Of a DNA stretch of 56,547 nt, positions 8,587-17,342 are shown one piece after another (position 1 is the first letter of the stretch; the number at the start of each line of letters is the position of its first letter). The stretch comes from Prevotella sp. (lineage in GTDB: Bacteria > Bacteroidota > Bacteroidia > Bacteroidales > Bacteroidaceae). The stretch is taken from NCBI GenBank assembly GCA_017545045.1, contig JAFYDA010000036.1, positions 1 through 56,547 of the forward strand. Direction: 5' to 3'. A program made the position numbers and the translations under genes. The notes beneath the pieces are model-generated. The model had not been told where the DNA came from. It saw only the letters and a list, made by a program, of their open reading frames with translations, and did no database searches.

Positions 8587-9735
8587 TTACTCAGCGATAC
8601 AGATAGACACACGGTTCTTGTCGTTCTCAGCGAACGGCTGAACACGGGCACCCTTTGAATCGTAAGTAATACGATCGGCGGAAATACCATACTGGGTCTT
8701 CAGAGCCTTCACAACGGCATCTGCACGCTGTGCTGCCAGACGGTCGTTGATACGATCGTTACCAGTACCAGCATCAGCATAACCTGTGATGACAACCTTC
8801 GAGTTGGGATACTTCTGCATGTAGTCCACGATATCCTTCACCTTCTGTTCCTCATTCTTAGCAATCTTGTAAGAGTTGATCTTGAAGAACACGTCGCGAC
8901 GGATAGGCTCGATGGCGGGAGCGGCCTCTACCTTAGCAGGAACCTCCACAACCTTCTCAACAACCTTCTCCACGTAGCGAATCTCAGGCTCTGGAGCGGG
9001 GATGAACTTCGTGCTGTAAGTCTTACCCAGGTTCACCTTCACACCAGCCAGTGCATTGAAGTACCAGTCAGCATTGCGGGCTCTCTTTGAGTTGTACTTA
9101 TCGCTCAGCGTATTAGCGTTCACCTCAACATTCAGGCTGATAGCGTCGGTAAGGCGGAAGTCGGCAATCAGACCAGCCTGTCCGAAGAATCTGGTCTTTG
9201 AGCCATCCCATACATAGTCCATGTTCTGGTCAGCGTCGTTCCAAATAAGGTACGGGCTGGCATTCATGTAAGCCTTCAGATTGTTCTTGGCCTTAACAGC
9301 ATCGTCATTGCCGGAAGCGAAGTTGGCACCTCCACCGACAAAAGCCGTCAGGTTGAAGAAACGATTAGGATTGAACCCACAAATCAGGTTAGAGAGGTTG
9401 AACGTCAGATCAAGAGAAGGAGCAACATACGTCCACTTCCAGTTCTGCTTGAAGTTGTCAACCTTGATACCAGCCTTGCTCTGCCATGCGTTGACAGCGA
9501 GACGGGCACCTACCACCTTCGTGAAGTTATAGCCAATGGCTCCCTGCACGTTATAGGAGAACAAATCACTGAAATCAACCTCACCCAGCGTGTACTGGCC
9601 GCCCACGGGCTGCAACTGAATGTACCAGTGAGGATTGAAGACATATTCTGTAGTGCCTTTCTGCTCTGCCTGGGCAGATGCTGAGAGCACGCCCAGGAAC
9701 AGCAGACCAGACATTATAATTTTCTTCATGTTCAT
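8587..9735 (-). CDS. OmpA family outer-membrane protein
   Basis: The 382-residue protein has a signal peptide (about 1-23), an N-terminal beta-barrel (about 25-250), a Val/Glu/Pro-rich linker (YVEKVVEKVVEVPAKVEAAP) and a C-terminal OmpA peptidoglycan-binding domain (about 275-382). The last contains VVITGYADAGTGNDRINDRLAAQRA, with the Asp and Arg that contact diaminopimelate. It links the outer membrane to the cell wall. A second possible start (MKKIIMSG) lies two codons in. It follows the large lipoprotein gene by 15 nt in the same operon. Confidence 0.92.
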   Translation of the reverse strand: MNMKKIIMSGLLFLGVLSASAQAEQKGTTEYVFNPHWYIQLQPVGGQYTLGEVDFSDLFSYNVQGAIGYNFTKVVGARLAVNAWQSKAGIKVDNFKQNWKWTYVAPSLDLTFNLSNLICGFNPNRFFNLTAFVGGGANFASGNDDAVKAKNNLKAYMNASPYLIWNDADQNMDYVWDGSKTRFFGQAGLIADFRLTDAISLNVEVNANTLSDKYNSKRARNADWYFNALAGVKVNLGKTYSTKFIPAPEPEIRYVEKVVEKVVEVPAKVEAAPAIEPIRRDVFFKINSYKIAKNEEQKVKDIVDYMQKYPNSKVVITGYADAGTGNDRINDRLAAQRADAVVKALKTQYGISADRITYDSKGARVQPFAENDKNRVSICIAE

Positions 9736-9750
9736 ACTTCTATTCCTTTA

Positions 9751-12700
9751 TTAAAACTTTACATAGTACTTTCTGATTGAAGACTTACCGAAGTAGTCGA
9801 CAGCCGCATAGGTAATCTCGTAGATGTAACCAGATGTACCAGCATTCAGAGTGCAGATCTTGTCAGAATCGACAACCTTACCCATGTTGGCACCGTTGGC
9901 GGCAGTTGCCAGAGACTTGGCGGTAGCAACGGGAAGTCCAGCTCCTGTACCGTCGAATACATCGGTCACTGCAACAAACTTCTTGTAGGCAGGAGCAAGC
10001 AGCTCGAGGCTGTAAGAAGTAGGAACGATCTCGATAGAACCATTAACCTTCGTAGGCTTCTTCTTTGCCATTGACAGCATACCAATGTTAGAACCCTCAG
10101 CACCCATCATGGTCAAATCCAAAATGTTGGAAGCGCGGTTGTACCACTTCGTCAGTTTCTTGTCAATCTTAGAGATATAGCCATTAATAGTATTCTTAAG
10201 ATCATTCTTGATAGCATTGTCAATCTTGGTATCGAGGTTACCAATTGATGCCACATCAGACAGCAGGTCAGCAAACGTCTTCTCCAAATCGCTGCCAGGT
10301 CCATACTGGGCATTCAAATTATCAATGATCTGATGGATCTCGCTAACCAGTTCCGGTCCAAGGTCTGTATTATCATACTGAACAGTATACTCAAAATTAA
10401 TAGCACCCCAAGCAGCCTGTTCATCGGCAGTGGCCTTATGATATGTACCTGTTGTAGGATCGTATACCCACAATTGCTGTTCAGTACCATCGGCATTTGT
10501 ACTAACCAAGGCGTATTGTGCATCCTTTACGTTGGTAACAAGGAAGAAGAGATCAGTATCTGCAACATCACCATAGAGCTTACCGTCATTAACCAAATCA
10601 CTAGACTTAATCGTCTGCTTGAAATGAATCTCTAACTTAGAGGCATCGACAGAAGGATAACCAACCTTAGTAAACGTGATACCTTTCTCATACTTAGAGA
10701 AGTCAGGCAAATCGAGGTCAATAGACTTAGCTAACTTGCTGACAAGCTCACCAACGAGGTTCTGCACGCGGTCAATACCAGGCATTGTGGTCTTGTAAGG
10801 CAGAGAGAATGCGAATGACAGCGGCTTAACAGCCGTAGTAGCGAGACCATACTGAGAGTAGACATTGTGAGTCTTAGCGTTAGACTTGTCATACCAAGAA
10901 GCCTTCACAGCGTATGCAGGAAGAACATCCTGAACATTCTCCAAGAGTGTCTTGCCAAAGTCGAGGAGACTACTCTTTGAACGCTCGTTAATCAATGTCT
11001 TCACATCATTCTTCAGAGCATTGTAGTCAATATGAAGTTTAGCTTTCTCAACATCTGTGATAACAGCAGTTGTCTGATAGAAGCCATTCTTAACGGCACG
11101 GGTGTAACCGAAGGAAATCTCCTTGTCAGAGGCCTTCAGCGGTGTCAGTGTAGCAGGAGAAGCCTTACCCTGGCTGGTCAACAGCTGCAGCGTCTTACCA
11201 GTGAAGTCAACATTGTCGGGGTTCACCGTCAAATAGAGCGTACCAGCATTACCCTTGATACCATCGGTTGTAGAGATAAGAGTTTCACCTTCCGTAGAAG
11301 CATCGATATGACCTTCGATTTCTGACAGTGCACCGATAATCTGAATGTTACGCGGTGTCCACTTGTTAAACTCATCCTTCACATAGTCTCCAGGAGCGTC
11401 AGAGGGGAACTGCCAGTCAGCATTATCGGGCTTACCATGGTACACCGCGAGAAGGTTCAGACGGCCGTCAAGCGGAGCATTGAAGTAACCAATAACAGGG
11501 CTGTAAGTACCGTTAATGATAACGCCGGTAATCATGTTGTCGAGATCCTGCTTCAGCTTCTCAACATCTTGCTCGATAGCCTTTGTAACCTCTGCCAAAG
11601 AGTCAACGCGCTTGTTCAGCTTGCTAATAGCATTCTTAAAGACATTCTGACCAATCAGAGTATCAAGAGCCAGCTCGACATCGCCGATACGATCATCCAT
11701 ATCGTCGAAATCGTCAGAGTCATAAGATCCCAGAGCATTCTCCAGATTTGTAACATCACCCTTCAGAGCAATGTAGAGAGGATCTGTGCTCAAATTATAA
11801 CTAGTACCAGGAGTACCCGGAGTCAAAGAGTAGACATAATTTTCCAGATCAACGATGCGTGAAATCAGGCAGTCGATGCAATCAATGTTGTTAATGCGAA
11901 TAGAGTCGGCAATAGCCAAATCCATAGCCAACTGAGCCAACAGCTTAGCCTGCTCAGAAGCGACCATCAACTCATTGCGCAGGGAATCTAGCTGACCGTT
12001 TGTCACGTAGTCATCCTCAACAGCCTTCAGGCGCTCTTCCAGCTCAGTCAGATTAACCGTAATTTTGGTTGTATCAATATTACTCAGGATTTCCTTCAGG
12101 CTGTCAATCTTTGCCTTGTTGGCTTCAATCAGCTTTGCGTTGGCCTCGGTATTGGCGAGAGCCTCCTCAGCTTTCTGGGAAACTTCAGTCAGTTTGTCGT
12201 TCCAACCAGCAACCAAGCCTTCCAGATCTTTCACTCTGTCTTCCAGAGCCTTGAAAGCATCCTCAGAAACGCCACCCTTCTTAGCCAGCTCAAGAGCCTC
12301 CTCGGCAGTAGCCTTCACTGCCAGCAAGGTAGAGTTCATAGTGCTCACCTGACCAGCCAGTCTAGCAATATCGGCAGTGTTGGTGTCCACCTGAATCAGC
12401 TTAAGATTAATAGTCTGGATAGCTTCCTGCAACGTCTTAATGGCAGCCTCAAGAGCAGCAATTCTCTTAGCATACTCAGCTACCTCCGACTGCTGAGCAA
12501 ACATAGCAGCAGCTTCTTCCTTGGGCAAGTACTTGGCAGCATCCAACTTCTTCAGATACTGGTCCAAGTTAGCCTCTTCCTTGGTCAGATACTTGCTCAT
12601 GTCGCACTCACAAGACTTAAAAGTCTTCATCAGAGCCTCAAGTTCATTCACCTGCTGCTGCAAAGCCTCACGCAGGGTAATTTCCTTGGAGAGTCTCCCC

Positions 12701-12810
12701 TTCACCTCTGAATACACGTCTTCGTCGTAGTCCTTACATGCGACGAATGAACTTACTGACGACACCACAAATGCCATCAGTAGAAGACCGTTCACAATTT
12801 TTCTCTTCAT
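9751..12810 (-). CDS. large coiled-coil lipoprotein, unknown function
   Basis: The 1019-residue protein has a lipoprotein signal with lipobox VSSFVAC (Cys25). About 330 residues of heptad-rich, Ala/Leu/Glu-rich sequence follow, forming a long coiled coil (EEAAAMFAQQSEVAEYAKRI, for example). The C-terminal two thirds looks beta-rich and globular, with no family I recognise. I place the start at MKRKIVNGLL (12810) because it gives a clean signal peptide; nine more codons are open upstream. A consensus promoter lies about 130 nt upstream, and the OmpA gene follows after 15 nt. The pairing suggests an envelope-spanning or S-layer-like structural role (inference). Confidence 0.85.
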   Translation of the reverse strand: MKRKIVNGLLLMAFVVSSVSSFVACKDYDEDVYSEVKGRLSKEITLREALQQQVNELEALMKTFKSCECDMSKYLTKEEANLDQYLKKLDAAKYLPKEEAAAMFAQQSEVAEYAKRIAALEAAIKTLQEAIQTINLKLIQVDTNTADIARLAGQVSTMNSTLLAVKATAEEALELAKKGGVSEDAFKALEDRVKDLEGLVAGWNDKLTEVSQKAEEALANTEANAKLIEANKAKIDSLKEILSNIDTTKITVNLTELEERLKAVEDDYVTNGQLDSLRNELMVASEQAKLLAQLAMDLAIADSIRINNIDCIDCLISRIVDLENYVYSLTPGTPGTSYNLSTDPLYIALKGDVTNLENALGSYDSDDFDDMDDRIGDVELALDTLIGQNVFKNAISKLNKRVDSLAEVTKAIEQDVEKLKQDLDNMITGVIINGTYSPVIGYFNAPLDGRLNLLAVYHGKPDNADWQFPSDAPGDYVKDEFNKWTPRNIQIIGALSEIEGHIDASTEGETLISTTDGIKGNAGTLYLTVNPDNVDFTGKTLQLLTSQGKASPATLTPLKASDKEISFGYTRAVKNGFYQTTAVITDVEKAKLHIDYNALKNDVKTLINERSKSSLLDFGKTLLENVQDVLPAYAVKASWYDKSNAKTHNVYSQYGLATTAVKPLSFAFSLPYKTTMPGIDRVQNLVGELVSKLAKSIDLDLPDFSKYEKGITFTKVGYPSVDASKLEIHFKQTIKSSDLVNDGKLYGDVADTDLFFLVTNVKDAQYALVSTNADGTEQQLWVYDPTTGTYHKATADEQAAWGAINFEYTVQYDNTDLGPELVSEIHQIIDNLNAQYGPGSDLEKTFADLLSDVASIGNLDTKIDNAIKNDLKNTINGYISKIDKKLTKWYNRASNILDLTMMGAEGSNIGMLSMAKKKPTKVNGSIEIVPTSYSLELLAPAYKKFVAVTDVFDGTGAGLPVATAKSLATAANGANMGKVVDSDKICTLNAGTSGYIYEITYAAVDYFGKSSIRKYYVKF

Positions 12811-12941
12811 TTGACTTAAAATTTTATTATTAAACATGTATATGAATTCTCTCTTCTATATATAATAAGGTATAAAGTTTCGCAACCGTTTACAACTGTT
12901 TTCTATGCACTCGGGCACAATAAACCCATGATATTTCCGTG

Positions 12942-12972
12942 CAAAATTAGGATTTTTTATTGAAACTGCAAA
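12942..12972 (-). promoter_or_regulatory. promoter of the lipoprotein-ompA operon
   Basis: The minus strand has TTTG (12969-12972) and TAATTTTG (12942-12949) separated by 19 bp. The predicted leader is about 125 nt. The rest of the 334-nt gap to the peroxidase gene is AT-rich DNA with the divergent promoter at 13074. Confidence 0.8.
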
Positions 12973-13073
12973 GAAAAAATCATTTTTTTTTCTGATATTC
13001 TGCTATTTTCTTCACATTTTGACACAAATCACTCCTTTTTCACAAAAGAAAAACATTAATTTTCCGTAAATCG

Positions 13074-13105
13074 TTTGGTTTTCACGATGAAAGTTTATAA
13101 ATTTG
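13074..13105 (+). promoter_or_regulatory. promoter of the glutathione peroxidase gene
   Basis: TTTG (13074-13077) and TAAATTTG (13098-13105) are separated by 20 bp. The start codon is 39 nt downstream. Confidence 0.8.
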
Positions 13106-13144
13106 TAGCAAAATTTCAACAACACATTATTAACAAAACGGAAA

Positions 13145-13693
13145 ATGAAAACAATTTATGATTTCTCTGTCAAGGACAGAAAAGGAAAAGACGTATCACT
13201 CAAGGAGTATGCCAATGAAGTTCTGCTGATAGTCAACACTGCAACGAAGTGCGGCCTCACACCCCAGTATGAAGAACTGGAGAAACTGTACGAGAAATAT
13301 CACAGCCAGGGATTCGAGATTCTCGACTTCCCATGCAACCAGTTTGGACAGCAGGCTCCAGGCACCGATGAGAGCATCCACGAATTCTGCAAGCTGAATT
13401 TCGGCACAGAGTTCCCCCGCTTCAAGAAAATCAAAGTCAACGGCGAGGACGCCGACCCCCTTTACAAGTTCCTACAGCAGGAGAAAGGGTTTGCCGGCTG
13501 GGACATGAGCCACCCCCTCGCCGGTATCCTCGACAAGATATTGAGCGAAGCCGACCCTGACTACAAACAGAAGCCAGACATCAAATGGAACTTCACAAAA
13601 TTTCTCATCAACAAGAAAGGAGTGGTCGTCGCCCGCTTTGAACCTACGGAAAAGATAGAAAACATCATCGCTAAAATTGAAGAACTGATTTAA
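13145..13693 (+). CDS. glutathione peroxidase family thiol peroxidase
   Basis: The 182-residue cytoplasmic protein has the peroxidatic Cys36 in NTATKCGLTPQY, in place of selenocysteine. Gln67 in FPCNQFG and Trp148-Asn149 in KWNFTKFL complete the catalytic tetrad. It reduces hydroperoxides; bacterial Cys forms of this family usually use thioredoxin rather than glutathione (family knowledge). It has its own consensus promoter. Confidence 0.95.
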   Translation: MKTIYDFSVKDRKGKDVSLKEYANEVLLIVNTATKCGLTPQYEELEKLYEKYHSQGFEILDFPCNQFGQQAPGTDESIHEFCKLNFGTEFPRFKKIKVNGEDADPLYKFLQQEKGFAGWDMSHPLAGILDKILSEADPDYKQKPDIKWNFTKFLINKKGVVVARFEPTEKIENIIAKIEELI

Positions 13694-13707
13694 CCAACGT
13701 CACAATC

Positions 13708-13857
13708 AAAAAGGGACTATGCCAAAAGAAAAGAAAGATGCGCCAACCCCCAGTCCGAAGCGGCACGGACTGTCAGTCCGTAGCGGTGCGGACTAACAGT
13801 CCGAAGCCTTCGGATTTTTACGAACAGCCTCCATTTTTTTATTTGACACAGCCACAC
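13708..13857. mobile_element. MITE-like element with imperfect terminal inverted repeats
   Basis: The left end GGGACTATGCCAAAAG (13709 on) and the reverse complement of the right end, GGCTGTGTCAAAT (13843-13856), match at most positions (GGnCTnTGnCAAA). Between them lie three palindromic units. There is no open reading frame of note. The pattern resembles a non-autonomous element of about 150 bp, but the ends are imperfect and no target duplication was confirmed. Confidence 0.35.
13752..13816. repeat. 23-bp tandem palindromic units (array 4)
   Basis: Units start at 13752, 13775 and 13798. The first two are AGTCCG-N8-CGGACT plus a 3-nt spacer, and the third is a shortened form (AGTCCGAAGCCTTCGGAT). 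Each unit is an inverted repeat, like the 21-bp arrays, but the sequence and the period differ. Confidence 0.85.
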
Positions 13858-13861
13858 ACGC

Positions 13862-13896
13862 AAAAAAAAAAGCCCCGCTTCACAGCGAGGCTTTTT
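13862..13896. terminator. strong bidirectional terminator
   Basis: AGCCCCGCT (13871-13879) pairs with AGCGAGGCT (13884-13892) with one wobble. Nine A's precede it and five T's follow, so it works for the peroxidase gene and, better, for a transcript on the minus strand. Confidence 0.8.
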
Positions 13897-13951
13897 CATA
13901 AAAACTAAATTAATCAACCATAAACCTTAACCATTAAAAATCATTTTTGAT
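13866..13951 (-). ncRNA. candidate small RNA of about 90 nt
   Basis: On the minus strand a perfect -7 box TACATTTG (13956-13963) is followed about 90 nt later by the strong terminator at 13862-13896. Nothing between them looks like a conserved protein. No good -33 box is seen at 19-21 bp (the nearest TTTG is at 16 bp), so the call is tentative. The rest of the 452-nt gap (13964-14145) is AT-rich with no clear feature. Confidence 0.35.
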
Positions 13952-14145
13952 GTTGCAAATGTAGCACATATTTCACAAACAAAGGTTCAACGACCATTAT
14001 TTGAGGTTTAAAATGCGTGAATTATCCCATTTTCGACCAAAATTCACGATTTTTCTACCTTTTTTTGCGGATTATGATGCTTTTTTCAAAACAAAATTAG
14101 CTCAAAACGAAAAAATTTTGTAATTTCGCACCACAAAATAAAACC

Positions 14146-15858
14146 ATGAACTTTCAAATATTACTCATCACACTGGCAGTCTTGGCCGTCATCGGACTCT
14201 TTTTCCTCGGACGAGAGTTGTTTCAGCGCGGTGTACGCATGAGAAACCGCTTGCATATGAGTGCTATTTACACAAACATTACCCATGAACTGCTTACCCC
14301 GCTCACCGTTATTTCTGCTTCCGTTGAACGGCTACGCGAAAAAGAGCCAAGCAACGAGCAGGACTACGACCTCATGCAGCTTAATATTGAACGCATGGTC
14401 AGACTGCTGCAACAGATTCTAGAAACCAGCAAATCGCACTCTGGCGAACTAAAGCTACTGGTAGCCCAAGGCGACATCATGCAGTATATCCGCCGTACGG
14501 CCCTCTGCATAGAACCGCTCATGGCCAAAAAAGGCCTCACCTTCAACATCCACTGCAAGCCGGAAAGCATGATGGGCTGGATTGACACCGACAAACTTGA
14601 CAAGATTATCTACAACCTACTCTCCAACGCCGCCAAATACACTCAAGGCGAGAACGGCGAAGTGACGTTGGAAGCACAAACCAACAAGAAATACGACCAT
14701 ATTATAATAAAGGTACGCGATAACGGCATTGGCATACCGCAGGAAAAGATGAAAAGACTGTTCCGCCGTTTCTACGACGGAGATTACCGTCGCCAACACA
14801 CTTTCGGCACAGGATTGGGACTGGCCCTGACCCGTGACCTGGTCTACCTGCACGGCGGCAACATCGAATGTGAAAGTGAAGAAGACAAGGGCACCACTTT
14901 CACCGTCACAATACCCATCAACAAGGAGTCGTTCCAACCATCACAGATAGACGAGAGCCACAAGATAGACATCAACACAGCCCCAAGCGCCATCTTGGAC
15001 ATTGCCAGGCGCATGCATAAACAGGAGCCTGAGGACAAGGACATACCACAAATCGACATCGATGAAGAAGCTTACAAGCTGCTGATTGTAGAGGACAACA
15101 TCGAACTGCTTATGCTCATGAGTCAGATTCTCGGTTCAAAATACCACGTCCATACAGCAACCAACGGGAAAGAGGCACTCGACATCATCCATCGCACAGA
15201 GCTCGACATCATCATCTCGGACGTCATGATGCCCGTCATGAACGGATTAGAACTGACACGCCGTCTGAAGAGCGACCCCAATTTCAAACACCTGCCCATC
15301 ATTCTGCTGACTGCAAAGACACAGGAGGAAGACCGTAACGAGGCCCTCCAGATTGGAGCCGACAGCTACGTGACCAAGCCATTCAAAGTGAGCGACCTGG
15401 AACTGCGCATCAACAACATCGTGGAGAACCGTAAGCGTATACAGGTAGAGTTTACCAACCAAACAGCACCGCCAGAACCTCAGTCCAATGCAGCGCCTAC
15501 CGCCGATGAACTTTTCCTGAAGCGAGCCTACGACTGCGTCCAAAAACATCTGGACGACAGCGACTATGACCGCGACACCTTTGCTGCCGATATGGGTGCG
15601 AGCGCCTCTACCTTATATAATAAGCTACGTGCCCTGACCGGACTCAGCGTATCAGGCTTCATCCGCGATATCCGCATGAAAGAAGCTATGCGCACTCTAC
15701 AGAACCAGCCCGAGATACGCATCAGCGACCTCGCCTATAAAGTAGGATTCAGGGATCCCAAGTATTTCTCCACCTGTTTCAAGAAGGAGTTTGGCATGCA
15801 GCCAACGGAGTACATCGAGAGCTTATCCACAAGCCAGCAAACGTCAGCAGACCGTTAA
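14146..15858 (+). CDS. hybrid two-component regulator (kinase-receiver-AraC) without a periplasmic sensor
   Basis: The 570-residue protein has one N-terminal membrane segment (about 4-24). A HisKA domain carries His47 in THELLTPLTV. An ATPase domain follows (about 150-265; NLLSNAAKYT, DNGIGIPQE, GTGLGLAL). A receiver domain (about 305-430; ISDVMMPVMNGLE with the phospho-acceptor Asp, TKPF) and an AraC helix-turn-helix domain (about 460-560) complete it. It resembles the hybrid systems that control polysaccharide loci in Bacteroidetes, but it lacks their large periplasmic sensor. Its 3' end overlaps the convergent symporter gene by 80 nt. Confidence 0.9.
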   Translation: MNFQILLITLAVLAVIGLFFLGRELFQRGVRMRNRLHMSAIYTNITHELLTPLTVISASVERLREKEPSNEQDYDLMQLNIERMVRLLQQILETSKSHSGELKLLVAQGDIMQYIRRTALCIEPLMAKKGLTFNIHCKPESMMGWIDTDKLDKIIYNLLSNAAKYTQGENGEVTLEAQTNKKYDHIIIKVRDNGIGIPQEKMKRLFRRFYDGDYRRQHTFGTGLGLALTRDLVYLHGGNIECESEEDKGTTFTVTIPINKESFQPSQIDESHKIDINTAPSAILDIARRMHKQEPEDKDIPQIDIDEEAYKLLIVEDNIELLMLMSQILGSKYHVHTATNGKEALDIIHRTELDIIISDVMMPVMNGLELTRRLKSDPNFKHLPIILLTAKTQEEDRNEALQIGADSYVTKPFKVSDLELRINNIVENRKRIQVEFTNQTAPPEPQSNAAPTADELFLKRAYDCVQKHLDDSDYDRDTFAADMGASASTLYNKLRALTGLSVSGFIRDIRMKEAMRTLQNQPEIRISDLAYKVGFRDPKYFSTCFKKEFGMQPTEYIESLSTSQQTSADR

Positions 15859-17197
15859 ACATCAGCAACTCATAGCCGAAATGGTAACCCCACAGCGTCT
15901 GTGCCAACAGATCCATGCCATAGCATAGCAGCGGTGAGGCAACACAAATATAAGGCGTCCACTTGTCATTAGGTTGTCGGTGAGTAAAAAGCCCAAAGGC
16001 AAACAGGCCAAGCAGAGGCCCGTATGTATAACTCACCATGATATAGATGGCATCGAGAAGCGACGTACTGTTGGCATAGCGAAACAACAGAATGAAAAGC
16101 ACAAACACAAGACACATTGCGACATGAACACGGCGACGCAGATGTTCATCGTCAGGACGCTGACAAACATCAACGCAATAACTCGTCGTCATCGATGTCA
16201 ATGCAGAATCTGCAGTAGAAAACGAGGCCGCCACAACACCTAATACAAACAGACATCGTATGCCAGATGCGCCTTGGACATACAATGGCAACAAATCGTC
16301 ACCTCTGGCCTCAACGCCTGACATTGTCAGCAAAACGCCCAACGACAAGAAAAGCAGATTGACAGGCACGAAGGCCACACCGTAAGAACACATGTCCTTT
16401 TGTGCTTCACGCAACGTCTTACATGTCAGATTCTTTTGCATCATATCCTGATCCAGTCCCGTCATCACCACAACAATAAACACACCACTAAGAAACTGTT
16501 TCCAGAAATTCTGCCGCGACATCCAATCATCAAAAACGAAGACCCGGCTCATTGGACTATTGGCCACTGTCTGCACCGTTTCGCTTGCAGACAGTCCCAG
16601 TTCACCGACCACCTTATATATAATAAGCAGCAAAACAGTAAACAGGCAGACGGTCTGCACCGTATCCGTCACCACCAGGGTCTTGATGCCGCCACGATGG
16701 GTATAGAGCCAGATAAGCAGAACCAATCCCGCTACATTAGCCCAAAAGGGAACCCTCAGGCCATCGAAGACAAACTGCTGCAAAATCATGCATACCACAT
16801 AGAATTTCGCCGCCGCTCCCGTCATCTTCGACAGCAGAAAGAACCATGCTCCCGACAAATACGACCGTCGTCCGAGCCGTTGTCCCAAATAAGCATAGAT
16901 ACTTGTCAGGTTCAGTCGATAATAGAGTGGCAGCAATACCAGAGCTACCAAAACATAGCCCACGACAAACCCCAAACAAACTTGCAGGTAAGTCATCTGC
17001 GACTGCTGCACCATGCCCGGGACACTCACAAAGGTGACACCAGAGATGGATGCCCCCACCATTCCGAAGGCGACCATGGGCCACGGCGACCGGCGCTCAG
17101 CCCTGTAAAAAGCCTCGTTCGTCGCACGTCGTCCCGTCCACCGGCTCACGACATAAAGCAGGCTGAAATAACATACTATTGTTAGCAGTATCATCAT
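15779..17197 (-). CDS. sodium:solute symporter family transporter
   Basis: The 472-residue protein has about 13 hydrophobic segments and the SSS family pattern (FGMVGASISGVTFVSVPG near the N-terminus; GLDQDMMQKNLTCKTLREAQ and FSTADSALTSMTTSY in the C-terminal half). The substrate cannot be read from sequence. I place the start at MMILLTIVCYF (17197), since upstream codons lie beyond a consensus promoter whose -7 box ends 8 nt before this ATG. The last 80 nt overlap the AraC-type regulator gene tail to tail. Confidence 0.88.
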   Translation of the reverse strand: MMILLTIVCYFSLLYVVSRWTGRRATNEAFYRAERRSPWPMVAFGMVGASISGVTFVSVPGMVQQSQMTYLQVCLGFVVGYVLVALVLLPLYYRLNLTSIYAYLGQRLGRRSYLSGAWFFLLSKMTGAAAKFYVVCMILQQFVFDGLRVPFWANVAGLVLLIWLYTHRGGIKTLVVTDTVQTVCLFTVLLLIIYKVVGELGLSASETVQTVANSPMSRVFVFDDWMSRQNFWKQFLSGVFIVVVMTGLDQDMMQKNLTCKTLREAQKDMCSYGVAFVPVNLLFLSLGVLLTMSGVEARGDDLLPLYVQGASGIRCLFVLGVVAASFSTADSALTSMTTSYCVDVCQRPDDEHLRRRVHVAMCLVFVLFILLFRYANSTSLLDAIYIMVSYTYGPLLGLFAFGLFTHRQPNDKWTPYICVASPLLCYGMDLLAQTLWGYHFGYELLMFNGLLTFAGLWISSRCTPLAACQTPS

Positions 17198-17205
17198 ACT
17201 ACATG

Positions 17206-17237
17206 CAAAGGTACAGCATTTTTGTGTGCCATGCAAT
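17206..17237 (-). promoter_or_regulatory. promoter of the symporter gene
   Basis: The minus strand has ATTG (17234-17237) and TACCTTTG (17206-17213) with 20 bp between. The ATG is 8 nt after the -7 box, so the leader is only a few nucleotides. Confidence 0.7.
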
Positions 17238-17274
17238 TTTTTTCCCCACAATTCCCATTTTTTCATTCTATCGC

Positions 17275-17305
17275 TTTCCGCTTTTCACTTTTTTTCTTAC
17301 CTTTG
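17275..17305 (+). promoter_or_regulatory. promoter of trpB
   Basis: TTTC (17275-17278) and TACCTTTG (17298-17305) are 19 bp apart. The start codon follows 37 nt later. Confidence 0.7.
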
Positions 17306-17342
17306 CAGTCGGATACACACAAATCCTAAAAACTAAAGTGTT

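Noticed and set aside
13717-13917. Open frame of 66 residues on the minus strand
   Set aside because: It reads through a terminator hairpin and a palindromic repeat array, so it is very unlikely to be a gene.
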